A stretch of DNA of 64,000 nt from an uncultured Prevotella sp. (GCA_937922435.1 CAKZVT010000025.1:1-64000); one strand, 5' to 3'; shown: positions 46,102 through 54,994, numbered from the stretch's first letter. Notes: generated from the letters alone by a model not told the origin. Numbers and translations: made by a program.

Positions 46102-48012
46102 TCATTTGCCTGACACCAGAATCTCCCCTATCCTTTTCAGCATGCCGTCATTGGTTGCCTTCACCGTCTTCAAGTCGTGCAGCAGCCTCAGCCTGAACCT
46201 CCACATCCTGAAATACAGGAACACGCCGACAGGCACCACAACCGCAGCCGCCACGTTCATCCACTTCCGTTCGAACGGCCTTGTATGCGCCTTCACCGCC
46301 ATGAACGGGTAATCATTGAGCAGGCCAAGCACCTGTTTGTCCTTGGTGTTCGACAAATCCTCTATGACTGCCTCCATCCTCACACTTATTTCCTCGATAG
46401 TATGGTCGGGGCTGTACTTGAAGAACACCTTGCCCACGTTTGGAGCCATGAGCAAGTTGTGTTGGCGGGCATAATCGGTTATTTCCTCGCTTATGCGCCT
46501 CAACTCTTCCGCATCGGCCGCATAGTCGGGGTCGTTGATTATTACGTCCTTCCTGTACACGGCGCGCTTCATGCGCAGGCCGAGCAGCTTCATCAGCATG
46601 TTGCGGTAGAAGTCTACATTGAACACCACCGAATCGTTGTTGGCCTTATACGTGAAGAACACCGCAAGCGGCGTAAGCACGGCCAGCGAAATGGTCTTGC
46701 CGAACCAGATTGTCCACTCGCCTATACGCGCCATTCGGTATCCGGAGTTGTCAAAGATGAAGAACACGATGAACACCAGCACCGAAATGATGACAGGCAC
46801 GCCGAGTCCGCCCTTCCTGATGATTGCGCCGAGCGGAGCGCCTATGAAAAAGAAGAGAATGCACTGCAGCGCCACGGAGAACTTGTTGATGGCTTCTATC
46901 TTGTGCTGCCTTATAAGGCGGTCGCCGTCAGAAGTCAGCATGCCCTTGAAGTCGAGGTCGCTCATCTCGTTCCTCACTTTGCCCATAGCCGCATTGACTG
47001 CGTCAAGTTTCCTGTCGGCCGACAGACGTCCGTATATGGAGTCGAAACTGAAGGTCTTTGTAGCCGCCATCTTCACGGCCCTTGCCGAGTCTTCCCTGCT
47101 TACACCGCTGTTTGCATAATAGCGTTCGTGCGCATCCTTGTAGAACATCCGCCCCACACTGTCGTACACATGGTTTAGCGAATCTATGTCGAGGGCAATC
47201 TGCCTCACGCTCTTTCCTTTTGAATTGTTCGACAACGCGCTGGCGTCTGCCACGTTGAAGTCGGAATCAAAGTCAAGCAATATGGTCTTTTTCACAAACG
47301 TCTCCCTGCGGTAAGGCACACCCGTGCCGCGCATCACCTGCTGCGACTTCATGTTCTCAAACCACTCGCCGCTGTGGAGCGTAAGCAGCAGGTGCTTCTT
47401 CTCCGCCGTAGACTGCAGCATGCCCGAGTCGGCCAGTATGATTGCGGCGTCCTCATAGCTGTCAGTCATCTTGTATATCATCACGCCGTAGAGCATGCCC
47501 GTTTCCAAGTCTTTCTGCTGCACGTACAGGTTGCAGCCCGGTATGCCGTCGTAGAACACGCCTTCAGGTATTTCCAGTTCCGGGCTTTTCTGCTTCATCG
47601 ACAGCAGCAGGCGCGAGAACGACATGTTGGCGTTAGGCCCTATGACGTTCTGGAAATAGAACGAGCCGAATGAGATGAGCACAACTATCACTATCAACGG
47701 CCTGAACGCCTGCATCAGCGATATGCCGGCAGCCTTTATTGCCGTGAGTTCGCTGCTCTCGCCCAAGTTGCCAAAGGCAATGAGCGACGACAGCAGTATG
47801 GCCAGCGGCAGGGCCTGCGGCACGAGCATAAGGCTCATGTACCAGAAGAACTGCGCAAGCACGTCCATGGAAAGCCCCTTGCCTATCAGCTCGTCGATGT
47901 ATTTCCAAAGGAACTGCATCATCAATATGAACTGACAGATAAAGAACGTTCCGACGAACAGCAGCCCGAATTGCTTGGCTATGAACTTGTCTAATTTTCT
48001 TATGCGAAACAT
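46102..48012 (-). CDS. LptF/LptG family permease
   Basis: 636 residues. Membrane segments near 12-35, 55-80 and 100-120, a large periplasmic beta-jellyroll region, then membrane segments from LQCILFFFIGAPLGAIIRKG (about 388) through SVLVFIVFFIFDNSGYRMA and ISLAVLTPLAVFFTYKA, and a further helical tail with one more hydrophobic stretch near 600. This is the YjgP/YjgQ family that extracts lipopolysaccharide from the inner membrane with LptB. The C-terminal extension after about 480 is longer than in E. coli (about 360 residues in total there), as usual in Bacteroidetes. It probably forms an operon with ribBA. Confidence 0.92.
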   Translation of the reverse strand: MFRIRKLDKFIAKQFGLLFVGTFFICQFILMMQFLWKYIDELIGKGLSMDVLAQFFWYMSLMLVPQALPLAILLSSLIAFGNLGESSELTAIKAAGISLMQAFRPLIVIVVLISFGSFYFQNVIGPNANMSFSRLLLSMKQKSPELEIPEGVFYDGIPGCNLYVQQKDLETGMLYGVMIYKMTDSYEDAAIILADSGMLQSTAEKKHLLLTLHSGEWFENMKSQQVMRGTGVPYRRETFVKKTILLDFDSDFNVADASALSNNSKGKSVRQIALDIDSLNHVYDSVGRMFYKDAHERYYANSGVSREDSARAVKMAATKTFSFDSIYGRLSADRKLDAVNAAMGKVRNEMSDLDFKGMLTSDGDRLIRQHKIEAINKFSVALQCILFFFIGAPLGAIIRKGGLGVPVIISVLVFIVFFIFDNSGYRMARIGEWTIWFGKTISLAVLTPLAVFFTYKANNDSVVFNVDFYRNMLMKLLGLRMKRAVYRKDVIINDPDYAADAEELRRISEEITDYARQHNLLMAPNVGKVFFKYSPDHTIEEISVRMEAVIEDLSNTKDKQVLGLLNDYPFMAVKAHTRPFERKWMNVAAAVVVPVGVFLYFRMWRFRLRLLHDLKTVKATNDGMLKRIGEILVSGK

Positions 48013-48093
48013 CGTTTTCCCTATCGTATGGTTGCGGCATCGCCTTACCAGTGTGCAAAATTAGCACAAAAATATCAGAAAACAATATATAAA

Positions 48094-48239
48094 GGTGAGA
48101 AAGTGAGAAGGTGAGAGAGTGAGAAGGTGAGAGAGTGAGAAGGTGAGAAGGTGAGAGGGTGAGAGGGTGAGAAATAAATACGCTCTACCGCCTCACACTT
48201 CGGCCTTCTCACTTTCTCACCTTCTCACCCTCTCACCTT
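48094..48239. repeat. GTGAGAAG minisatellite, inverted pair
   Basis: About ten 7-8 base units of GTGAGA(A/G)(A/G) at 48094-48173 and the complementary CTCACCTTCT units at 48205-48239, able to fold into one long hairpin between lptF/G and the START-domain gene. Confidence 0.85.
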
Positions 48240-48638
48240 TCAAAGTCCCGTCGAGCGGTGCAGCGCCTCCATGTTGGCGTCCCAGATGTCTTCAAGCGTG
48301 GCGGTGTCGCCGTCGGGAGCATAGTCGGTGATTACCAGGATGTAGTCGTCCGTTATGTCGCTCTTCTCCATGCGCAGCTCAAGGTACGTGTCGCGGTATT
48401 CCTCCTCGCTCCAGCGCAGGCGTATGTACTCGTTGTCTTTCTTGTCAATCAACGAGGCCGTCCTCGTCTCATGGTGGCTCCAAGGGTTGCCCCAGGTGAA
48501 AGTCAGCGTGTCGCCGTCGCGCTTCACCTCGTCGGCAAGCCACTTTGCAAGCCCCTCGGGAGTGCTCATCAGCGACCATATTATATTGGCCGACTTCGAG
48601 CGCAGCTCTCGCTCTATACTGATTTTATTCGCTTCCAT
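48240..48638 (-). CDS. START-like domain protein (START_2 family)
   Basis: 132 residues forming one helix-grip fold: IEREL then SANIIWSLMSTPEGLAKWLA, strands KRDGDTLTFTWGNPWSHHET and EYIRLRWSEEEYRD, and a final long helix (LEDIWDANMEALHRSTG). It matches the Bacteroidetes START-like family related to AHSA1 proteins, which bind hydrophobic ligands or Hsp90-like partners; its ligand is unknown. Cytoplasmic. Its stop codon overlaps the edge of the minisatellite hairpin. Confidence 0.9.
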   Translation of the reverse strand: MEANKISIERELRSKSANIIWSLMSTPEGLAKWLADEVKRDGDTLTFTWGNPWSHHETRTASLIDKKDNEYIRLRWSEEEYRDTYLELRMEKSDITDDYILVITDYAPDGDTATLEDIWDANMEALHRSTGL

Positions 48639-48713
48639 AAATCATGACGTGAGAGTATTTTGCCACAAAAATAATAATTTTGTTCAAGAAAACAACAAAA
48701 AAGCGCGATATTT

Positions 48714-48744
48714 TTTGGTATGTAAATAAATTGTATTACCTTTG
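48714..48744 (+). promoter_or_regulatory. Promoter of tRNA-Met
   Basis: TTTG (48714-48717) and TACCTTTG (48737-48744) with 19-base spacing: an ideal match to the Bacteroidales consensus, 25 bases before the tRNA. Confidence 0.85.
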
Positions 48745-48768
48745 CACCCGCAAAAAGGACATTCTTTG

Positions 48769-48841
48769 GCGGGATAGCTCAGCTGGTTAGAGCGTCGGAT
48801 TCATAATCCGGAGGTCGTGGGTTCGGGTCCCACCCCCGCTA
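48769..48841 (+). tRNA. tRNA-Met (CAU)
   Basis: Cloverleaf with D-arm GCTCAGCTGGTTAGAGC, anticodon stem CGGAT loop with CAT, T-arm GTGGGTTCGGGTCCCAC and discriminator A. One A-C mismatch at the acceptor base. It is elongator-like; a tRNA-Ile2 with modified CAU is not fully excluded. Confidence 0.93.
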
Positions 48842-48849
48842 CAAAGGTT

Positions 48850-48878
48850 AAAGGCCGAAGCATAGCTTCGGCCTTTTT
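48850..48878 (+). terminator. Terminator of tRNA-Met
   Basis: AAGGCCGAAGC paired with GCTTCGGCCTT around a 3-base loop, then a T-run. Confidence 0.9.
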
Positions 48879-48927
48879 TCGTATCAATCAGCCATTATTT
48901 GCATGCCGACTTGCGGCAACATACCGT

Positions 48928-49020
48928 GCAAAAGACCGTCTTTCACTGTGCGAAAGGCCATCTTTCGCACGCTAAAAGGCCATCTTTTACAGGCCGAAAG
49001 ACGGCCTTTTGCAAGGCGGT
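48928..49020. repeat. Interspersed hairpin repeat, family A copy
   Basis: Tandem GCAAAAGACCGTCTTTC, GCGAAAGGCCATCTTTCGC, CTAAAAGGCCATCTTTTAC and AAAGACGGCCTTTTGC units, just after the tRNA-Met terminator. Confidence 0.8.
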
Positions 49021-49087
49021 TTATAACACGCTGGGAACCAAGCATTTACATGTCACATTAAAAACTCGTGGGTTCAGCATAATAAAA

Positions 49088-49258
49088 CATCCTTTGTAGG
49101 GACATAATTAGCTTAACGCTGACCTTTGGTTCATTATGTCCGCACGCCGCGAAGAGGCGTATTCAACAAGCAACGCCAATAAAATACGTTTCTGCGAAAC
49201 ATGCGGACATAATGAACCGAAGGTCAGCGTTAAGCTAATTATGTCCCTACAAAGGATG
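49088..49258. repeat. Non-coding element with 57-bp terminal inverted repeats
   Basis: Arms starting CATCCTTTGTAGGGACATAA are inverted at the other end with one mismatch and enclose about 60 bases with minor internal symmetry (ends of ORF-like sequence are shadows). The element resembles a MITE. A related copy lies at 58057-58178. No transposase is in the window. Confidence 0.8.
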
Positions 49259-49323
49259 TATTCGCTGCCTGTGGAAAATACTGTTACATCAAACTCACGT
49301 CAAGAGCAGATGCGAACACCGCG

Positions 49324-50463
49324 TCAATTGAACGTCAGGCGGAACGTCTTTAGTCCCTTTTCCTTGCCCTGCACAAGCTGTATTGTGCCGTTGCTAACAC
49401 GCATGATTTGCCTTGAGATGGACAGGCCGATGCCACTGCCGTCCTTCTTCGTGGTAAAAAACGGGATGAATATGTGCGCCGCCACGTCGTCGGGGATGGG
49501 CTGCCCGTCGTCAGTCACGTCTATGATTACCGCGTCCGCCTCGTCTGTGTACGCCTTTACGCTTACGTGTCCGCCATCCGCCGTTGCCTCGGCGGCATTC
49601 TTCAGCAGGTTCTGCACCACCCTTCCGAGCAGTCCCTCGTCGGCGTACACCAGCAGGTCGGCAGGCGTTACGTCGACGCTCACCGTGCATCCCGGCTTCA
49701 TCAGCGGCTCGGCCAACCTCGCCATGCGCTCTATGAACGGCTTTACGTAGAAGAGCTGCGGCGCAGGCGTGGGCACATGGGTGAACTTACGGTAATTCTC
49801 CACAAAGCGGATAAGCTCGCGGCTCGTGCGGTTGATTACCTCCAGTTCCTCCCTCCTGCCGTCGCCGGCCTGCTTGAGCATGGTGTCGCTAAGCGATACT
49901 ATGGGCGTTATGGTATTCATTATTTCGTGCGTCAGCACGCGGATTAGCTTCACCCACGAGTCAATTTCCTGGTTGGCAAGCTCGCCCTTGATGTCGCTCA
50001 TGGCAAGTATTTTCACGCGACGGCCTTTCAGCGTGGTGTAAGCCTCGCGCACGGAGAGGCTTCCGAGCCGGTCTTCCACCTGGCTGATGTGCGTAACGGC
50101 CTCCCTGCCGAGCAGCCGCAGTGCGGCTTTGTTGCAGCGCATCACTATGCCCCGACTGTCGTCAAGCACGAGTATGCCCGTGTCAACGCTGTCAATTATT
50201 AGCTCAAAGTATTTCTCGCGCTCCTTCTGCTCGTCGCGTGCGTGGCGCAGGATGTCCTTCACGCGGTTGAGCGAGGCGTTGAGCAGGTGGTCGTCTTCAA
50301 GCCGTCCGCCCTCGGGGAAGTGGAAGGTGTAGTCGCCATTGTCCAAGGCGTTGAAGAGGAAAGCCACCTTCTTCACCGTCTTCCTGTACCTGCGCCACTG
50401 CCACAAGCAGGCCGCGGCCAGCACGACAACCGCCCCGACAAGGGCGAGAATGCTAAAGTCCAT
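49324..50463 (-). CDS. Sensor histidine kinase of the efflux locus
   Basis: 379 residues. One N-terminal membrane segment (ILALVGAVVVLAAACLW), a HAMP/PAS-like region (YFELIIDSVDTGILVLDDSR), the phospho-acceptor box with His in VLTHEIMNTITPIVSL (about 177-192) and an ATPase domain with NLLKNAAEA, DVTDDGQPIP and DGSGIGLSISRQ. There is no real periplasmic sensor domain, so the signal is probably membrane or cytoplasmic. Its start overlaps the response regulator gene by 11 bases, marking a two-component pair. Confidence 0.93.
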   Translation of the reverse strand: MDFSILALVGAVVVLAAACLWQWRRYRKTVKKVAFLFNALDNGDYTFHFPEGGRLEDDHLLNASLNRVKDILRHARDEQKEREKYFELIIDSVDTGILVLDDSRGIVMRCNKAALRLLGREAVTHISQVEDRLGSLSVREAYTTLKGRRVKILAMSDIKGELANQEIDSWVKLIRVLTHEIMNTITPIVSLSDTMLKQAGDGRREELEVINRTSRELIRFVENYRKFTHVPTPAPQLFYVKPFIERMARLAEPLMKPGCTVSVDVTPADLLVYADEGLLGRVVQNLLKNAAEATADGGHVSVKAYTDEADAVIIDVTDDGQPIPDDVAAHIFIPFFTTKKDGSGIGLSISRQIMRVSNGTIQLVQGKEKGLKTFRLTFN

Positions 50464-51781
50464 ACTTCTTTATTTTGTTGTACAGCGTCTGGCGCGTCAC
50501 CCCGAGCTTCGCCGCCACCTGCGAGAGGTTGCCCCCGCAGTCGCGTATTGTCTTGCCGATAAGCCTGCTCTCCATCTCGTCGATGGTCTGCACCTCCTCC
50601 AAAGGTTTTTCGCGCAGGGGCGTTTCGCCGTTTATGCCGTCCTCGTCAATGGCCGTTCCGTCGCTAAGTATTACCGCCTTCTCCACCGCATGCTGCAGTT
50701 CGCGTATGTTGCCGTACCACGGCAGAGCCTTCATCTTTCGCTCGGCATCGGGCGTGAAGCTCATTTCGGGCTTGTTGTACATCGTGGCATAGCGGTCGAG
50801 GAAGAGCCTCGCCAACGCCGGTATGTCCTCGCTGCGCTCGCGCAGGGGCGGCAGGTGCAGGTGTATTGTGTTGATGCGGTAGAGCAAGTCCTCGCGGAAC
50901 TCGCCCCGAGATACCATCTGCTGAAGGTCGCGGTTGGTGGCGCAGATGAGCCTTACGTCAATGGGAATAGCCTTCGTACCGCCCACGCGCACTATGCTGC
51001 GCCGTTGCAGGGCTGTCAAAAGTTTGGCCTGGAGGGCGTAGTCGAGGTTGCCTATTTCGTCGAGAAACAGCGTTCCGCCGTCGGCCAGCTCGAATTTGCC
51101 GGGCTTGTCGGCCTTCGCGTCGGTGAACGCTCCCTTCACATGGCCGAACAGTTCGCTCTCAAACAGCGTGCCGGTTATGGCTCCCATGTCTACTGGCAGC
51201 ATCTTGGCGGCCGCCCGACGCGACAGTCTGTGTATTTCGTTTGCAAGCACTTCCTTGCCCGTACCGTTCTCGCCGGTGAGCAATATGTTGGCGTCTGTGG
51301 CTGCAACCTTCTCCACCGTGGCCTTCAGTTCAAGCATACGGGGCGACGCTCCCCACAGCATGCGGCTCTCGCTGCGGCCAGCCGCGTCCTTTTGCGGCTG
51401 CGCCTTGCGGTAGGCGTCGGTCAAAACAGCCCGCAGCTTGGCGTTGTCAAACGGCTTGACAACAAAGTCCGCCGCACCTTCTTTCAGCCCTGTGACGGCC
51501 AGTTCGATGTCGGCATAAGCCGTGAAGAGCACCACTTGCGCCTGCGGCCTTAGCTTCTTGATTTGGCGCAGCCAGTACAGGCCCTCGTTGCCGTTGTTGA
51601 CGCCGCTCTGGAAGTTCATGTCGAGCAGCACCACGTCGGGCTTGTCGTCGCGCAGCCGGGCAGGAATGTTGCCCGGGTTCGCCACGGCCACGATGTTCTC
51701 GAACGTGTCTTCGAGCAGCACCTTGACGGCAGTCAGTATGTTGCGGTTGTCGTCCGCTATGAGGATTGTTCCTTGTTTCAT
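50453..51781 (-). CDS. NtrC-family sigma-54-dependent response regulator
   Basis: 442 residues from ATG at 51781 (MKQGTILIADD). Receiver domain (phospho-acceptor Asp in VVLLDMNFQSG, about 54-64), AAA+ sigma-54 activator domain with Walker A TGENGTGKEVLANEI, ESELFGHVKGAFTDA (GAFTDA instead of the classical GAFTGA, as common in Bacteroidetes), Walker B GGTLFLDEIG, and a Fis-type HTH at the end (LSQVAAKLGVTRQTLYNKIK). It transcribes leftward from the gap that also holds the sigma-54 promoter and palindromic sites in front of tolC, so it very probably activates that operon. Confidence 0.95.
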   Translation of the reverse strand: MKQGTILIADDNRNILTAVKVLLEDTFENIVAVANPGNIPARLRDDKPDVVLLDMNFQSGVNNGNEGLYWLRQIKKLRPQAQVVLFTAYADIELAVTGLKEGAADFVVKPFDNAKLRAVLTDAYRKAQPQKDAAGRSESRMLWGASPRMLELKATVEKVAATDANILLTGENGTGKEVLANEIHRLSRRAAAKMLPVDMGAITGTLFESELFGHVKGAFTDAKADKPGKFELADGGTLFLDEIGNLDYALQAKLLTALQRRSIVRVGGTKAIPIDVRLICATNRDLQQMVSRGEFREDLLYRINTIHLHLPPLRERSEDIPALARLFLDRYATMYNKPEMSFTPDAERKMKALPWYGNIRELQHAVEKAVILSDGTAIDEDGINGETPLREKPLEEVQTIDEMESRLIGKTIRDCGGNLSQVAAKLGVTRQTLYNKIKKYGL

Positions 51782-51895
51782 CGTGATGCAAAAGTAATAC
51801 AAGCCATGCAAAATGCAAAATAAAACGACATGAAACTACTAACACATACATAACCATCGCTATTCTTTGCATACATATCCTGCTCCCAACAAGTC

Positions 51896-52011
51896 AGTTG
51901 GTAATTGTCATTCCGCGCTCCGACGCGGAATCCAGTAAACATGTAAAACGTATGATTATATTGATTGTGTACACTGGATTCCGCGTCGGAGCGCGGAATG
52001 ACGGTTACCAA
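51896..52011. repeat. Long inverted repeat with GGAATCCAGT ends
   Basis: GTTGGTAATTGTCATTCCGC (start) is inverted at 51972-52011; the 40-base arms differ in two places and contain an inner palindrome CCGCGCTCCGACGCGG. Central loop about 35 bases, AT-rich. Lies just upstream of the response regulator. Confidence 0.8.
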
Positions 52012-52083
52012 CCGACTTTTAGTATATAGGATTTAATTGACTGACGGCACAAATGTCCCGGTTTCCATCACTTTTTCTATTTT

Positions 52084-52165
52084 CTTGATTATCAACATCT
52101 TACAAACGGCCTTGCAAAAGGTCATCTTTTGGCCTCTAAAAGATGGCCTTTTGCAAGGCGAAAGG
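52084..52165. repeat. Interspersed hairpin repeat, family A copy
   Basis: Family flank CTTGATTATCA followed by TTGCAAAAGGTCATCTTTTGG and its near complement AAAAGATGGCCTTTTGCAA. Confidence 0.8.
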
Positions 52166-52173
52166 ACACATAT

Positions 52174-52292
52174 AAGCCCCCTCCTAACCTCCCCGAGGGG
52201 AGGAAATAGGCTGTTTTTGTTTATTTACTAATTATGTTTACTTGCGGCTCCGCATCCTTTCTCCTCCCCTCGGGGAGGTTGGGAGGGGGCTT
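52174..52292. repeat. Long palindrome, family B copy
   Basis: AAGCCCCCTCCTAACCTCCC at the left and GGGAGGTTGGGAGGGGGCTT at the right with an AT-rich centre. The right arm ends seven bases before the first activator site. Confidence 0.8.
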
Positions 52293-52298
52293 TTTCAC

Positions 52299-52315
52299 TG
52301 TCCAATAATTTGTCA
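52299..52315. promoter_or_regulatory. Upstream activator site 1 (sigma-54 enhancer-like)
   Basis: TGTCCAATAATTTGTCA shares the TGTCnAATnATT half-site with the perfect palindrome five bases downstream. Confidence 0.6.
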
Positions 52316-52319
52316 CCGC

Positions 52320-52336
52320 TGTCTAATTATTAGACA
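52320..52336. promoter_or_regulatory. Upstream activator site 2, perfect palindrome
   Basis: TGTCTAATTATTAGACA, perfect 17-base dyad about 55 bases upstream of the -24 element. Likely binding site for the Fis-type HTH of the adjacent regulator. Confidence 0.7.
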
Positions 52337-52392
52337 ACACGCGCGGCACGCTATCACAGGTAAACACTTGTAGGCTAGCCGTTTACGCCTTT

Positions 52393-52408
52393 TGGCACGG
52401 TTTTGGCA
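52393..52408 (+). promoter_or_regulatory. Sigma-54 (-24/-12) promoter of the efflux operon
   Basis: TGGCACGGTTTTGGCA keeps the invariant GG-N10-GC spacing. Transcription should start about 52419, only a few bases before the tolC ATG at 52422, so the mRNA would be nearly leaderless. Confidence 0.72.
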
Positions 52409-52421
52409 TTTATTTTGGCGT

Positions 52422-53750
52422 ATGAACAAGAAATTTTCCATAATACTTTTGAGCCTCGCAGCCACCGTGGCGGCCACGGCGCAGCAGGCATGGACGCTCG
52501 ACCAGTGCGTCGGCTACGCGCTGGAGCACGCCACGGAGGTGCGCAGGCAGCACATCGAACAGCGGCAGAAGCGCGTAGACTACCGCACGGCCCTGCTCGA
52601 CTTCCTGCCCCACTTGTCGGCCGACGTCGGTGCACAGTACAACTGGGGACGCAACATCGACCCGGAGACCAACACATATAATAATGTGACGACGTTCAAC
52701 AACTACTACCAGCTGACGGCCTCAATGCCGCTCTTCGACGGCGGACAGACGTGGAACGCGCTGCGCAAGGCGCGGCTGGCGAAGCGCACTTCGGCCACAG
52801 CCTTGCAGAAGGCGCAGGACGACAAGGCCATCGACATTATGCAGAAGTTCGTTGAAGCCGTCTACGCCATTAAGTCAATCAGCCTCATGCAGGCCAAGCT
52901 CGACGACTCGCAGGCGTTGCTCCGCAAGACGCGCCGCCTCTACGAGCTGGGCGAAAAGAGCCGCCCCGACGTGGTGCAGATGGAGAGCCAGGTGGCCGAA
53001 GACGACTACAACCTGCTTCACCAGCGCAACACGGCACGCCTGGCTGTGCTTGCCCTGAAGTCGGCCATGAACTATCCGGCCTCCGAGCAGCTGCCGCTTG
53101 ACACTCTCTTCGCCGCCAAACCATGCGCCATACCCGGCCACGAGGCCATCGACTACTCGGCCATCGCCGCCAAACCCGACGTGACCATAGCCGAAGCCAA
53201 CGCCGAGACGGCACGCTTGGACTGGAAGATGCAGCGCGCCTCGCTGCTGCCTTCGCTCTATTTGGGCGGCGGCGTATCGACAAGTTACTACAAGAACATT
53301 ACCAACGGCATGGCCGTCGACGGCTTCCGGGCGCAGATGCGCAACAACCTCGGCGAGTATGTCTACGTCACCTTGTCAATACCCCTGTTCTCGCCAAGCT
53401 CGTGGCGCAGCGTGAAACGCGCCAAGGCCGACTACCACCTGGCGCGGCTCGACGTGGAAGACGCACGCCGCAAGCTGGAGGACGACGCCCGGCAAGCCGT
53501 AACCGACTATGAGGGGTACGTCCGCGAGCAGCGGCAGATGGAGCGCAAGGCGGCCTCCGACTCGCTGGCCTACCGCCTGTCGTACCGAAAATATGAGGAA
53601 GGGATGCTCTCGACGTTCGACCTTCACGAGGCATCGCAGACCTATCTCGAGAGCCGCATCACGCTGCTGCAAATGCAGATGATGGCCGCAATAAAGCAAA
53701 GACTTGTCAACTATTACATCAACAACGAACCGTTATGGACATCAAATTAG
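52422..53750 (+). CDS. TolC family outer-membrane efflux protein
   Basis: 442 residues from ATG at 52422 (MNKKFSIILL), with a signal peptide ending near ATAQ. Two OEP halves are visible: DQCVGYALEHATEVRRQHIE with RTALLDFLPHLSADVGAQYN, and the second YSAIAAKPDVTIAEANAETA with RASLLPSLYLGGG. This is the repeated helix-strand pattern of the TolC trimer, which forms the outer channel through periplasm and outer membrane. It overlaps the adaptor gene by 16 bases, so the two are coupled. Confidence 0.93.
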   Translation: MNKKFSIILLSLAATVAATAQQAWTLDQCVGYALEHATEVRRQHIEQRQKRVDYRTALLDFLPHLSADVGAQYNWGRNIDPETNTYNNVTTFNNYYQLTASMPLFDGGQTWNALRKARLAKRTSATALQKAQDDKAIDIMQKFVEAVYAIKSISLMQAKLDDSQALLRKTRRLYELGEKSRPDVVQMESQVAEDDYNLLHQRNTARLAVLALKSAMNYPASEQLPLDTLFAAKPCAIPGHEAIDYSAIAAKPDVTIAEANAETARLDWKMQRASLLPSLYLGGGVSTSYYKNITNGMAVDGFRAQMRNNLGEYVYVTLSIPLFSPSSWRSVKRAKADYHLARLDVEDARRKLEDDARQAVTDYEGYVREQRQMERKAASDSLAYRLSYRKYEEGMLSTFDLHEASQTYLESRITLLQMQMMAAIKQRLVNYYINNEPLWTSN

Positions 53751-54988
53751 AACAGAAGAAGTACCGCATACCGAAAAGATACCGCCCGCTCGTCATCGGC
53801 GGCGCGGCGGTAGTGGCCGTATTGGTGTGGCTCGCGCTTGGAAACTTCTCGTCAACCCTGCGCGTCGACCGCCGCGGACTTAGCATAGGCGAGGTCAAGG
53901 ACGCACAGTTTGACGACTATGTGAGCGTGGACGGCAGCGTAGTGCCCATCCAGGTAGTGCAGATTTCGCCCGAAGAGGGCGGCGTTGTGCTTGAAAAGGT
54001 GCTCGAAGAGGGCGCTCACGTGAAGAAGGGCGATGTCATAATACGCCTCAACAACTCAAACCTCGACCTGCAAATACTCAACGCCGAGAGCGAGCTGGCC
54101 GAGAAACAGAACATGCTGCGCAGCACGCAGCTGTCCTTGGAGCAGGACAACCTCAACAACCGCAACGAGGCTTTGCAGCTCAAGATGGACGTGCAGGCCA
54201 AGCGGCGAGCCTTCAACCACCAGTCGGCTCTGTACAAAGAGGAGCTGAACTCGCGCGAAGAGTACCTTAAAGCGAAGGAAGACTACGAGCTGGCGGTGCA
54301 GAAGAACGAGCTAATCCAGCAGCGGTTGGCTAAGACCAAGGAGCTTAACCGCGCCCAGGTGGCGCAAATGTCGAGCGACCTGGCGTCCATGCGCAAGAAC
54401 GTCGAGCTGGTACGCGAACGCAAGGCGAAGCTGGACGTGCGCTCGACCATCGACGGCGAAATCGGCCTTCTCGACGTTGAACTGGGCCAAAGCATATCGC
54501 CGGGGCAGAAGGTGGGCGTAGTCAACGACCTGAGCGACTACAAGGTGGAGGCGCAGGTCGACGAACATTACATCGACCGGGTGCACACGGGACTGCAAGC
54601 CACGTTCGAGCAGAACGGCAAGAAGTATCTTTTGCGCGTGCGCAAGGTGTTCCCGGAGGTGCGCGAGGGGCGTTTCAAAATAGACTTCGTGTTCACCGGC
54701 GAGCGGCCTAAGAACATACGCACGGGTCAGACGTACTACATCGACCTGCAACTGGGTGAGGCCAAGAAGGCCGTAATCATCCCCAAGGGCACTTTCTACA
54801 GCGTTACTGGCGGCTCATGGATATTCGTTCTCGACAAGGAAGGGCGCAAGGCGTACCGCCGCAACATACGCATAGGCCGGCAGAACCCCCAGTATTACGA
54901 GGTGCTTGAGGGTCTTGAACCTGGCGAACGGGTCATCGTAAGCGGCTACGAGGGGTACAAGGACAACGATGTGCTGGTGCTGGAATGA
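53735..54988 (+). CDS. HlyD/MacA-type periplasmic adaptor (membrane fusion protein)
   Basis: 417 residues. N-terminal membrane anchor (LVIGGAAVVAVLVWLAL, about 20-36), a lipoyl half-motif (VVLEKVLEEGAHVKKGDVI), a long coiled-coil hairpin (about 105-220), the second lipoyl half (VRSTIDGEIGLLDVELGQ near 230), a beta-barrel domain and a C-terminal VLEGLEPGERVIVSGYEGYK region. It bridges the inner-membrane ABC permease to TolC. Start overlaps tolC; the gap after it is filled with repeats. Confidence 0.93.
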   Translation: MDIKLEQKKYRIPKRYRPLVIGGAAVVAVLVWLALGNFSSTLRVDRRGLSIGEVKDAQFDDYVSVDGSVVPIQVVQISPEEGGVVLEKVLEEGAHVKKGDVIIRLNNSNLDLQILNAESELAEKQNMLRSTQLSLEQDNLNNRNEALQLKMDVQAKRRAFNHQSALYKEELNSREEYLKAKEDYELAVQKNELIQQRLAKTKELNRAQVAQMSSDLASMRKNVELVRERKAKLDVRSTIDGEIGLLDVELGQSISPGQKVGVVNDLSDYKVEAQVDEHYIDRVHTGLQATFEQNGKKYLLRVRKVFPEVREGRFKIDFVFTGERPKNIRTGQTYYIDLQLGEAKKAVIIPKGTFYSVTGGSWIFVLDKEGRKAYRRNIRIGRQNPQYYEVLEGLEPGERVIVSGYEGYKDNDVLVLE

Positions 54989-54994
54989 AGCAGA

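Larger units (their letters stand above)
51782..52421. other. Regulatory gap between response regulator and efflux operon
   Basis: 640 bases without a gene. From left to right: palindrome at 51896-52011, family A repeat 52084-52165, family B palindrome 52174-52292, two palindromic activator sites (52299-52336) and a -24/-12 promoter (52393-52408). Confidence 0.8.

Noticed and set aside
48094..48239. CRISPR array
   Set aside because: Units are 7-8 bases without spacers and no cas genes are present; this is a minisatellite.
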